From Flavobacteriales bacterium (lineage in GTDB: Bacteria; Bacteroidota; Bacteroidia; Flavobacteriales; UBA7312): a stretch of 5,489 bases of DNA. Shown in pieces: positions 1-5,489 of this stretch. The stretch covers positions 1-5,489 of the forward strand of contig PKDP01000002.1 of NCBI GenBank assembly GCA_002862585.1. The letters run 5' to 3'. The stretch's first letter is position 1. Each line of letters begins with the position of its first letter. A program made the translations under genes and the position numbers. The notes under the pieces are model-generated. The model had not been told where the DNA came from, ran no database searches, and saw only the letters and a program-made list of their open reading frames with translations.

Positions 1-520
1 TGTACTCATTATTCTTAAAAAACTTAATCTCATCTGTAAATCCTTGATTAATATCCAAAGGTTCTATTAAAGCTGTTGATGAACGAGCCTCATAACCACT
101 TTCTATGTTATGAACATACAAGTGATAGACTAAAGATTCATCAAGACTTTCGGTAGTGATATATTCTACTGAGTATTCGGTCGAGAAAATAGTATCAAAA
201 CCTGTACTAAATCGATCATCAGAAAGGTTATAATCTAAGGTTATAGTTTGTACAGTATCATCATTTGAGTTGATTCCGTACAGCATTACATCCAATTGAC
301 CTTCAGCATAATAAAAGGAGTCTGGCTCTTGAGCCATGGTATAAGCACTTTCTTGACCTAAAAATGCTTTATAAATAACAACTTTTTGGGTATCCACAGT
401 TTGATCTAACAAACCATAAATAACTGCAGTTTCTTTCCAAGGTGCATTGACTTCAAAGTCGGTTTCACAGGCTGTTAAAGTGGCAATGACTAAAAAAAAC
501 AGCAAATAACTTTTTTTCAT
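1..520 (-). CDS. Putative surface or periplasmic lipoprotein, 3' end cut off by the window edge
   Basis: The frame is open from an ATG at 520-518 to the left edge, giving 173 codons with no stop, so the C-terminus lies outside the window. The N-terminus is a lipoprotein signal peptide: Lys-Lys at residues 2-3, a hydrophobic stretch at 5-15 (YLLFFLVIATL) and the lipobox LTAC with the acylated Cys at residue 18. Acidic residues follow the Cys (E19, D21, E23). This loosely resembles the acidic export signal that sends Bacteroidota lipoproteins to the cell surface, but it is not a clear match. The mature part has the segments APWKETAVIYGLLD (26-39) and KAFLGQESAYTMAQEPDS (51-68). I recognise this pattern from a recurring family of uncharacterised Bacteroidota lipoproteins, possibly related to DUF4249; I am not sure of the family name. 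The rest reads as alternating beta strands. Function is unknown. It is transcribed divergently from the coiled-coil/panB operon. The gene call is firm, the family assignment weak. Confidence 0.85.
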   Translation of the reverse strand, partial: MKKSYLLFFLVIATLTACETDFEVNAPWKETAVIYGLLDQTVDTQKVVIYKAFLGQESAYTMAQEPDSFYYAEGQLDVMLYGINSNDDTVQTITLDYNLSDDRFSTGFDTIFSTEYSVEYITTESLDESLVYHLYVHNIESGYEARSSTALIEPLDINQGFTDEIKFFKNNEY

Positions 521-525
521 AAGGG

Positions 526-533
526 CAAATTTA
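526..533 (-). promoter_or_regulatory. Predicted Bacteroidota-type -7 promoter element for the lipoprotein gene
   Basis: Read on the minus strand this is TAAATTTG, an exact match to the Bacteroidota consensus TAnnTTTG. A GTG at 555-553, 19 nt upstream, is one mismatch from the TTG of the -33 element. Only 5 nt separate the box from the lipoprotein ATG, so transcription would begin at or within a couple of bases of the start codon. Exact 8-mer matches occur by chance a few times in A+T-rich DNA of this length. The position directly before a gene start is what supports the call. Confidence 0.55.
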
Positions 534-559
534 TACTTTTAATTCCAATTAACACTTAG

Positions 560-567
560 TACATTTG
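560..567 (+). promoter_or_regulatory. Predicted Bacteroidota-type -7 promoter element for the coiled-coil/panB operon
   Basis: The sequence TACATTTG matches TAnnTTTG exactly. A TTTT at 537-540 ends 19 nt upstream and could serve as a degenerate -33 element. Transcription would start near 571-574, leaving an A+T-rich leader of about 15-18 nt with no Shine-Dalgarno sequence before the ATG at 589. It lies back to back with the minus-strand element at 526-533, so the two -33 regions interleave. The element also contains a TTG (565-567) that is in frame with the downstream gene, which argues that this TTG is not the start codon. Confidence 0.6.
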
Positions 568-588
568 TGCTCAAACATAATATTTACC

Positions 589-2913
589 ATGAAAAAATAT
601 ATTAGCTTATTTTTAAGTTTGATCTTGTCTCTTATTGCTTATTCCCAAACTACCTCTTTATCTTCTTTTGAAGTCGATTTCTTTTCTGAAAGCTTTAACT
701 CTAAAAGCGATTTAATTCCATCAATTGTCGATAAAGAAAACTATATCGTTATTGATGATGGGGATTTATATTTAAACAGGAACAATCCCAATACAGACTT
801 CATCGCAATCCATAAAAAGGATGATTTACCTGAAGCCTATAGACTCAAAACTGCCATAAAGATTGGGCCATCCTTAAAAAGAAACTTCTTTTCTGGAATT
901 ATAATAAACATTTCAGAAGACAATTCTCAATGTATTGGTGTTGAAATAAACGGCAAAAAGGAATATAGGGTTCGTAAAATTATGTCAACATCCTCAAAAT
1001 ATCTTAGTGGAACAAAATCAAATAAAGGATGGGTGAAAAATAAATATGTTAAGGATAATTCAAAGTATAACTATATTGACATCGTTTACATCAATTCGAC
1101 ATATAATATTTTCATTAACAATAATTTTGCAGCTGCATATGATGTGCCCGAGTTAAAAACCGGACAATTTGGCTTTATTATTGGTCCGAATTCTCAGTCT
1201 AGAGTCGATTTTGTTTCTATACTCAAGAAAAGTAAAGATAAGTCTAATGAAAAATTAAAAAATATCGAAAGTAAGATTGATAAACTGAGTTCCAACTCTG
1301 ATAAACTTGTCAATCTGGAAATGGAATATAAGTTAGAAAATGAGAACAATTCCTCAATTATTGCTGAGAAAACTAAAAAGATATCCGACTTAGAGCAAAA
1401 AAACAAAGACTTCATTCAAAATAGAGATAGTGTAATTAATGAGCAGTCGAAGAAAGTTTATGCTCTAGAAACTGAGAACAAACTCTTAACAGAAAATCAA
1501 AACAAGGAGATAACTGAAAAGGTAAAAACCATTACAGAACTAAAGAAAAAGAATTTACTACTCACTCAAGAAAATAAGAATATTAGAGAACTAGAAGCTC
1601 AAAATAATTCTTTGAAGAGTAAGCTCGACAACTATTCAGATTTACAAAAAGAAAACACCTCTTTAAATCAAAAATTAATCCAGTTAAAAACTGCAACTGA
1701 ACAAAATAATACTCTTAAAAACGACTTAAAGAAAAGAACACAGGCTACTTTAAGCTCAAAAACTGAAATAAGTAATTTGACAAAATTGCTTAATGAAGTG
1801 AAAAGTGAGTTAGCTACAACAAAAGCAGCTAAACAAGAACTATTGAAAAGCAAAAAGGCTGTACAAACAAAACTGAATGAAGTTAACATTAAAAATAACA
1901 CATTAAATCAAAAAATCAAGCAACTCGATTCTGTAAACAAAAGTTCAAACGATAAATTTACATCCTCTAATCAAAAAGTAGACAAATTATCCAAAAAAAT
2001 AAATCAAATTAATACAGAATTGACTTCTACTAAAAATGAATTAACAAATCAAAAAAAAACAACTCTTAACCTTCTGAACGAGAATAAAAAATTAAGCAAT
2101 TCACTAGCATTAGCTAATGATAAGATTAGTGAGTTTACTCAAATTAAAAGTGATTTTAATGACTTTGAAAATAGCTATATTCAAATGGAAAATTCCAATT
2201 CTAAATTGAACGATAAAATAAAATCACTAAATAATCAGCTTGATAAATACAAGAGCATCGAAAAAGAATTCGATCAAAACCAACTTTTATTGGATAAAAC
2301 AAATTCTGATTTAGCTCTTAAAACAAAAGAGCTAAAGTCGCTCAAAAAACAATCGGCATCAATTCAAGAGTTAAACAGAGAGGTTGCTAAACTGAGCCAA
2401 AAAGTAAAACAACAAAATATACAGATTGAGTCAAAAACAAAATCTTTGGATAATTTAACCGCTAAATTTGAAGCTCTTGAAAAGAAGAATGAAACTGATA
2501 TTGCAACTTTAACTCTAAAAGCAGAAAAATCTAAAAAGGAAAAAGAAAAAACAGTCCTTGAAAGTAAATCGATTAAAGTACAAATTGAACGCCAAAAGTT
2601 AATCGCTTCTCAGTTTGCTGAGTCGTATCAACTTGAAAAAGAAAAAAATAGACAGTACCAAAATGAAATTTTAAACTTCAATTTGGGAGAAAATAAGCTA
2701 GAAAGTAATGAGGGTGTTATTTATAGGGTACAATTAGGTATATTTGACGACGTAATTGATATTGAAGAATTAGAAGACTTAACCACCATTTACACTAAAA
2801 ACCAACAGATTATTTACATCTCTGGCAAGTTCGATAGTTTTAATTTAGCAAGAACTCACTTAGTTAAAATGCGTGAAAAAGGATTCGAAGACTCCTTCAT
2901 CGTAAAATTTTAA
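589..2913 (+). CDS. Secreted long coiled-coil protein with N-terminal LamG/ConA-like domain and C-terminal SPOR-like domain
   Basis: This encodes 774 residues from the ATG at 589. An in-frame TTG at 565 would add eight residues but lies inside the predicted promoter and would spoil the signal peptide. Residues 1-20 form a Sec signal peptide (MKKYISLFLSLILSLIAYSQ) with likely cleavage after AYS, leaving an N-terminal Gln; there is no lipobox. Residues about 27-210 read as a beta sandwich. The stretch 160-200, with IDIVYINSTYNIFINNNFAA followed by TGQFGFIIGP, has the strand pattern of laminin-G/DUF1080-type jelly-rolls. Residues 201-699 contain no Pro or Gly, are rich in Lys, Asn, Glu, Leu and Ser with heptad-like spacing, and should form a long coiled coil. 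Residues about 710-774 look like a SPOR domain: YRVQLGIF (712-719), SGKF (745-748), LARTHLVKMREKGF (753-766) and a terminal beta strand FIVKF. SPOR domains bind peptidoglycan glycan strands lacking stem peptides. The protein is probably periplasmic and envelope-associated. Its exact role is unknown and I know no named homologue. First gene of the operon. Confidence 0.88.
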   Translation: MKKYISLFLSLILSLIAYSQTTSLSSFEVDFFSESFNSKSDLIPSIVDKENYIVIDDGDLYLNRNNPNTDFIAIHKKDDLPEAYRLKTAIKIGPSLKRNFFSGIIINISEDNSQCIGVEINGKKEYRVRKIMSTSSKYLSGTKSNKGWVKNKYVKDNSKYNYIDIVYINSTYNIFINNNFAAAYDVPELKTGQFGFIIGPNSQSRVDFVSILKKSKDKSNEKLKNIESKIDKLSSNSDKLVNLEMEYKLENENNSSIIAEKTKKISDLEQKNKDFIQNRDSVINEQSKKVYALETENKLLTENQNKEITEKVKTITELKKKNLLLTQENKNIRELEAQNNSLKSKLDNYSDLQKENTSLNQKLIQLKTATEQNNTLKNDLKKRTQATLSSKTEISNLTKLLNEVKSELATTKAAKQELLKSKKAVQTKLNEVNIKNNTLNQKIKQLDSVNKSSNDKFTSSNQKVDKLSKKINQINTELTSTKNELTNQKKTTLNLLNENKKLSNSLALANDKISEFTQIKSDFNDFENSYIQMENSNSKLNDKIKSLNNQLDKYKSIEKEFDQNQLLLDKTNSDLALKTKELKSLKKQSASIQELNREVAKLSQKVKQQNIQIESKTKSLDNLTAKFEALEKKNETDIATLTLKAEKSKKEKEKTVLESKSIKVQIERQKLIASQFAESYQLEKEKNRQYQNEILNFNLGENKLESNEGVIYRVQLGIFDDVIDIEELEDLTTIYTKNQQIIYISGKFDSFNLARTHLVKMREKGFEDSFIVKF

Positions 2914-2915
2914 CT

Positions 2916-3734
2916 ATGTCAGTACATAAGAAAGTCTATAAAAAGATAACGACACATTCTCTTCTTGAGATGAAACAAAACAAGGAGAAAATTTCTATGC
3001 TTACCGCATACGATTATACACTTGCAAAAATTGTTGATTCTGGAGGAGTAGATGTAATTCTAGTAGGTGATTCAGCCTCAAACGTAATGGCTGGACACGA
3101 AACCACCCTACCCATCACCCTTGATCAAATGATATACCATACAGCATCCGTTGTTAGAGCTGTTGATAGAGCGTTGATTGTCGCCGATATGCCTTTTGGA
3201 ACATATCAAGGAAACTCTAAAGAAGCTTTGAATTCTGCCATTAAAATAATGAAAGAGTCTGGAGCACATTCTGTAAAGTTAGAAGGAGGAAAAGAGATTA
3301 TTGAGTCTATTGAACGTATTTTAACAGCTGGTATTCCTGTTATGGGACATTTAGGGCTTACTCCTCAATCGATTTATAAATTTGGCACATATACTGTTAG
3401 AGCAAAAGAAGAAGAGGAGGCAAAAAAACTTATTGAAGATGCACTACTTTTAGAAGAGACAGGTTGCTTTGCTCTTGTTCTTGAAAAAATACCTTCTGAA
3501 CTAGCTTCAAAAGTTGCTAAGAAACTGACTATTCCTGTCATTGGAATAGGTGCTGGTAGTGAGGTTGACGGACAAGTACTAGTACTTCATGACATGATTG
3601 GAATGACGCATGAATTTAACCCACGTTTTTTGAGACGTTACCTAAATTTATACCAAGATATTCAGTCGGCTGTAGGACAATACGTTTCTGATGTCAAGTC
3701 TAAAGATTTCCCTAACGAAAAAGAACAGTATTAA
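2916..3734 (+). CDS. panB: 3-methyl-2-oxobutanoate hydroxymethyltransferase (ketopantoate hydroxymethyltransferase)
   Basis: PanB transfers a hydroxymethyl group from 5,10-methylenetetrahydrofolate to 2-oxoisovalerate, giving ketopantoate, the first committed step of pantothenate and coenzyme A synthesis in the cytoplasm. The 272-residue protein is full length for the family (E. coli about 264). The TIM-barrel motifs are in order: MLTAYDYTLAKIVD (28-41), VILVGDS (47-53), GHETTLPIT (60-68), ADMPFGTYQ (90-98), KLEGG (121-125), MGHLGLTPQ (143-151), VLEKIP (188-193) and IGIGAG (209-214) with DGQVLVLHDMIG (218-229). The Mg-binding acids expected for the family are present (D52, D91, E123), as are the substrate lysine K121 and the glutamate E190 matching the catalytic Glu. 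The start ATG lies 2 nt after the coiled-coil gene's stop and has no Shine-Dalgarno sequence, so translation is probably coupled. Its stop overlaps the next start by one base. No panC or panD is in the window. Confidence 0.97.
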   Translation: MSVHKKVYKKITTHSLLEMKQNKEKISMLTAYDYTLAKIVDSGGVDVILVGDSASNVMAGHETTLPITLDQMIYHTASVVRAVDRALIVADMPFGTYQGNSKEALNSAIKIMKESGAHSVKLEGGKEIIESIERILTAGIPVMGHLGLTPQSIYKFGTYTVRAKEEEEAKKLIEDALLLEETGCFALVLEKIPSELASKVAKKLTIPVIGIGAGSEVDGQVLVLHDMIGMTHEFNPRFLRRYLNLYQDIQSAVGQYVSDVKSKDFPNEKEQY

Positions 3735-3736
3735 TG
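3731..3736 (+). promoter_or_regulatory. Stop-start overlap TAATG coupling panB to the pseudouridine synthase gene
   Basis: The panB stop TAA (3732-3734) shares its last A with the ATG (3734-3736) of the next gene. A ribosome finishing panB can re-initiate directly. Upstream bases are purine-rich (GAAAAAGAACAG) but do not form a recognisable Shine-Dalgarno sequence, consistent with termination-reinitiation deciding this start. Confidence 0.7.
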
Positions 3737-4408
3737 ATTGAGGTCCTTTATGAGGATAATCACATTATTGCGGTCAATAAAAAGCCCTCAGATATTGTTC
3801 AGGGTGATAAGACTGGAGACAAGCCCCTTCCTGAATTTGTCAAAGATTTTATAAAGAAAAAATACAATAAACCTGGTGACGTTTTTCTTGGTGTTATTCA
3901 CCGATTGGACAGGCCTGTCAGTGGTGTGGTTTTATTCGCTAAAACCAGTAAGTCACTAAGTAGACTAAATAAAATGTTTAGAGAAAAAACCATTCAAAAG
4001 ACCTACTGGGCAGTAGTAAAAAACAAGCCTCAAAAGTCGTCCGACACACTAAAGCACTTTCTCAAAAAAAACCATAAAAAAAACAAATCTACTGCCTTTA
4101 ATCGAGAAGAAGAAGGAAGCCTTCATTCTGAGTTAAGCTATAATTTTCTGAAATCTTTAGATAATTATCATTTGATTGAGGTATACCCTAAAACAGGTAG
4201 ACATCATCAAATTAGAGTTCAACTTTCTAAAATCGGCTCACCTATCAAAGGCGATATAAAATATGGATTCAACAGAACGAATAAAGATGCAAGTATACAC
4301 TTACATGCTCGTAAAATTGAATTTATTCACCCTGTAAAACAAGAAACTATTATCATTATTGCTCCAACTCCAAAAGATAGTATTTGGAAAGAGTGTGAAA
4401 GAAATTAG
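3734..4408 (+). CDS. RluA-family RNA pseudouridine synthase
   Basis: This protein should isomerise one or more uridines in rRNA or tRNA to pseudouridine. Its 224 residues hold the catalytic core only, with no N-terminal S4 RNA-binding domain, as in the short RluA/TruC-like members. Motif I is LYEDNHIIAVNKKPSDIVQ (5-23). Motif II, GVIHRLDRPVSGVVLFAKT (53-71), contains the catalytic Asp at residue 59. The KTYWAVV strand is at 89-95. Motif III is KTGRHHQIRVQLS (153-165) with the conserved Arg and His residues, and the end has LHARKIEFIHPV (190-201). The Lys/Asn-rich loop at 110-119 is encoded by two A8 runs. The form GRHHQIR plus IKGDIKYGF is what I expect of Bacteroidota members, whose target nucleotide I cannot assign, so I give no gene symbol. 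Last gene of the predicted operon; its stop overlaps the end of the convergent priA. Confidence 0.94.
   Translation: MIEVLYEDNHIIAVNKKPSDIVQGDKTGDKPLPEFVKDFIKKKYNKPGDVFLGVIHRLDRPVSGVVLFAKTSKSLSRLNKMFREKTIQKTYWAVVKNKPQKSSDTLKHFLKKNHKKNKSTAFNREEEGSLHSELSYNFLKSLDNYHLIEVYPKTGRHHQIRVQLSKIGSPIKGDIKYGFNRTNKDASIHLHARKIEFIHPVKQETIIIIAPTPKDSIWKECERN
4064..4083 (+). repeat. Two A8 homopolymer runs inside the pseudouridine synthase gene
   Basis: Runs of eight A at 4064-4071 and 4076-4083 are separated by CCAT. They encode part of the lysine-rich loop near residues 110-118. Such runs are prone to polymerase slippage, and a one-base change here would truncate the protein after motif II and before motif III. 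The A+T-rich base composition makes such runs unsurprising. Confidence 0.6.
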
Positions 4409-5489
4409 TTTGGGTCAACATCAATTGTAAATCTCACAGAAAGATACTTTGGATGTTTATTCAAAGAGTCAACTAATTCTAAAAGGTGTTTTTTAGACTT
4501 TTTTAAGGATAAATTATTTCCAATCTTCAAGATTATATTTTTTAAATATCGGTTTTTCACTCTAGAAACTGCTGGATACTCTGGCCCTAACACACAGTTA
4601 TCGAAGGCAGCTCGCATATGAATTGCTAACTCTCTTGCTGCCTTATTCGTTAACTCATAATCTTTATGAGAAACAGTAATTGAAATAAGCTTACAAAAAG
4701 GGGGATAATTAAATAGTTCACGTTCAGATATTTCAGACTTATACATAGACATATAGTCGTTATCCTTAACCGATTTTATAATATCGTGCTCAGCTGAATA
4801 GGTTTGAACAATAACCTTTCCTTGCTTTTCCTTTCTTCCTGAACGCCCTGCAACTTGTGCCATATGCTGATAGGAGCGTTCATTTGATCTAAAATCAGGG
4901 TAATTAAGCAAACTATCAGCATTGATGACACCAACTAAAGAGACATTACTAAAATCAAGTCCTTTTGTAATCATTTGAGTACCAATGAGAACATCAATTT
5001 TCCTATTTTCAAAGTCGTATATAAGACTATCGTAAGCGTATTTTTTTCGACTAGTATCTAAATCCAATCGCTTAATTACTGCATCTGTAAAAAAGGGCTG
5101 CAACTCTTCTTCAAGCTTTTCCGTTCCATATCCCTTTATAATGACCTCTATACTGCCACATGGCTTACACCTTGTGATCGGCTGTTCTGAATAACCGCAA
5201 TAGTGGCATTTTAGTACTTCTTGGTATTTATGGTAAGTAAGACTAACATCACAAGAAACACATTTGGCAGTCCATCCACAAGATTTACACTCGCTTACAG
5301 GAGCAAAACCCCTTCTATTTTGAAATAAAATGACTTGTTCATTTTTCGATAAAGCATCCTCAATAGACTGCAATAGTTTTGGTGAAAATGCACCCTTCAT
5401 TTGCTTTCTATGTGTCACGTACTTAATGTCTTCAATATCAATTGTAGTTAAATACTTATTATTAATATTATCACTATTATTATCAAAAT
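4405..5489 (-). CDS. priA: Primosomal protein N' (PriA replication restart helicase), C-terminal part; 5' end outside window
   Basis: PriA recognises stalled forks and D-loops, unwinds the lagging strand 3' to 5' and reloads the replicative helicase. The frame is open to the right edge (first whole codon at 5487), giving 360 residues before the TAA at 4407-4405, a bit under half of a usual 730-820-residue PriA. The GTG at 5418 is internal and not a start. Numbering from the first whole codon: the helicase lobe 2 entry KQMKGAFSP is near 28-36, then VILFQNRRGFAPV. Eight zinc-ligand cysteines follow as four CxxC pairs (67/70, 76/79, 94/97, 107/110). Then come GYGTEKLEEEL (119-129), motif V TQMITKGLDF (170-179), motif VI QVAGRSGR (211-218), FNYPPF (259-264) and the typical C-terminal DVDP (356-359). 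All eight cysteines are intact. The DNA-binding domain, Walker A and DEAH-type box lie beyond the edge. Convergent with the operon. Confidence 0.97.
   Translation of the reverse strand, partial: FDNNSDNINNKYLTTIDIEDIKYVTHRKQMKGAFSPKLLQSIEDALSKNEQVILFQNRRGFAPVSECKSCGWTAKCVSCDVSLTYHKYQEVLKCHYCGYSEQPITRCKPCGSIEVIIKGYGTEKLEEELQPFFTDAVIKRLDLDTSRKKYAYDSLIYDFENRKIDVLIGTQMITKGLDFSNVSLVGVINADSLLNYPDFRSNERSYQHMAQVAGRSGRKEKQGKVIVQTYSAEHDIIKSVKDNDYMSMYKSEISERELFNYPPFCKLISITVSHKDYELTNKAARELAIHMRAAFDNCVLGPEYPAVSRVKNRYLKNIILKIGNNLSLKKSKKHLLELVDSLNKHPKYLSVRFTIDVDPN

Larger units (their letters stand above)
589..4408 (+). other. Predicted three-gene transcription unit: coiled-coil/SPOR gene, panB, RluA-family gene
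   Basis: The three genes share a strand, with a 2-nt gap (2914-2915) and a 1-nt overlap (3734), and no terminator-like hairpin between them. The predicted promoter at 560-567 is the only well-placed one. No intrinsic terminator is visible at the 3' end: the last stop codon overlaps that of priA, and I find no strong GC-rich stem followed by a T run in the first bases of the priA antisense region. Confidence 0.75.

Noticed and set aside
1194..1415. Minus-strand open frame of 73 codons inside the coiled-coil gene
   Set aside because: It is antisense to a well-supported gene, and its Ser/Leu/Phe-rich product is the expected complement of a Lys/Glu/Asn-rich coding strand. No promoter or ribosome site supports it.
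1668..1901. Minus-strand open frame of 77 codons inside the coiled-coil gene
   Set aside because: This is another antisense shadow of the coiled-coil region; the apparent hydrophobicity comes from complementing Lys/Asn/Glu codons.
2739..2746. TATATTTG, a match to the -7 consensus, 170 bp upstream of panB
   Set aside because: It lies inside the SPOR-coding sequence with no TTG-like -33 element at the right distance. A few chance matches are expected in A+T-rich DNA of this length.
3057..3107. PanB motif reading GDSASNVMAGHETTLP rather than the enterobacterial GDSLGMVVLGHDSTLP
   Set aside because: The metal-binding Asp and other key residues are kept, and this version is what I would expect from Bacteroidota PanB. 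It is lineage variation, not a novelty.
3574..3587. Perfect 14-bp palindrome AAGTACTAGTACTT in panB
   Set aside because: It encodes the conserved VLVL strand (Val and Leu codons GTA/CTA/GTA/CTT). A palindrome of this length is roughly a one-in-three chance event in the window, and there is no second copy or promoter nearby.
4405..5418. Taking the GTG at 5418 as the start of a shorter priA-like gene
   Set aside because: The frame stays open upstream to the window edge, and the protein begins in the middle of the helicase domain. This is an interior codon of a gene cut by the window, not a start.

Overview
The window looks like chromosomal DNA from a low-G+C member of the Bacteroidota, probably a Flavobacteriales-type marine or freshwater bacterium. 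The reasons are the strong A+T bias, lysine/asparagine-rich proteins, two intergenic matches to the Bacteroidota -7 promoter element TAnnTTTG, start sites without clear Shine-Dalgarno sequences, and proteins that read as typical Bacteroidota versions of their families. I see no mobile elements, tRNA or rRNA genes, CRISPR repeats or phage genes.

Layout. Positions 1-520 (minus strand) hold the first 173 codons of a lipoprotein gene that runs off the left edge. A 68-bp divergent intergenic region (521-588) carries two outward-facing promoter-like elements. Rightward from it run three tightly packed genes. The first encodes a 774-residue secreted protein with an N-terminal laminin-G/concanavalin-like beta domain, about 480 residues of uninterrupted coiled coil and a C-terminal SPOR-like domain (589-2913). 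The second is panB, for pantothenate/CoA biosynthesis (2916-3734). The third encodes an RluA-family RNA pseudouridine synthase (3734-4408). Gaps of +2 nt and -1 nt suggest a single transcription unit. From the right edge, the 3' part of priA (replication restart helicase) runs on the minus strand and converges on the operon, with the two stop codons overlapping (4405-4408).

How the genes fit together. PanB, the pseudouridine synthase and PriA are housekeeping proteins of three unrelated pathways. The coiled-coil protein is the unusual member. It should be exported to the periplasm, and its two ends resemble a glycan- or protein-binding jelly-roll and a peptidoglycan-binding SPOR module, so it could be an envelope tether or scaffold. 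That role is inferred from architecture only. There is no stretch longer than 300 bases without a gene.
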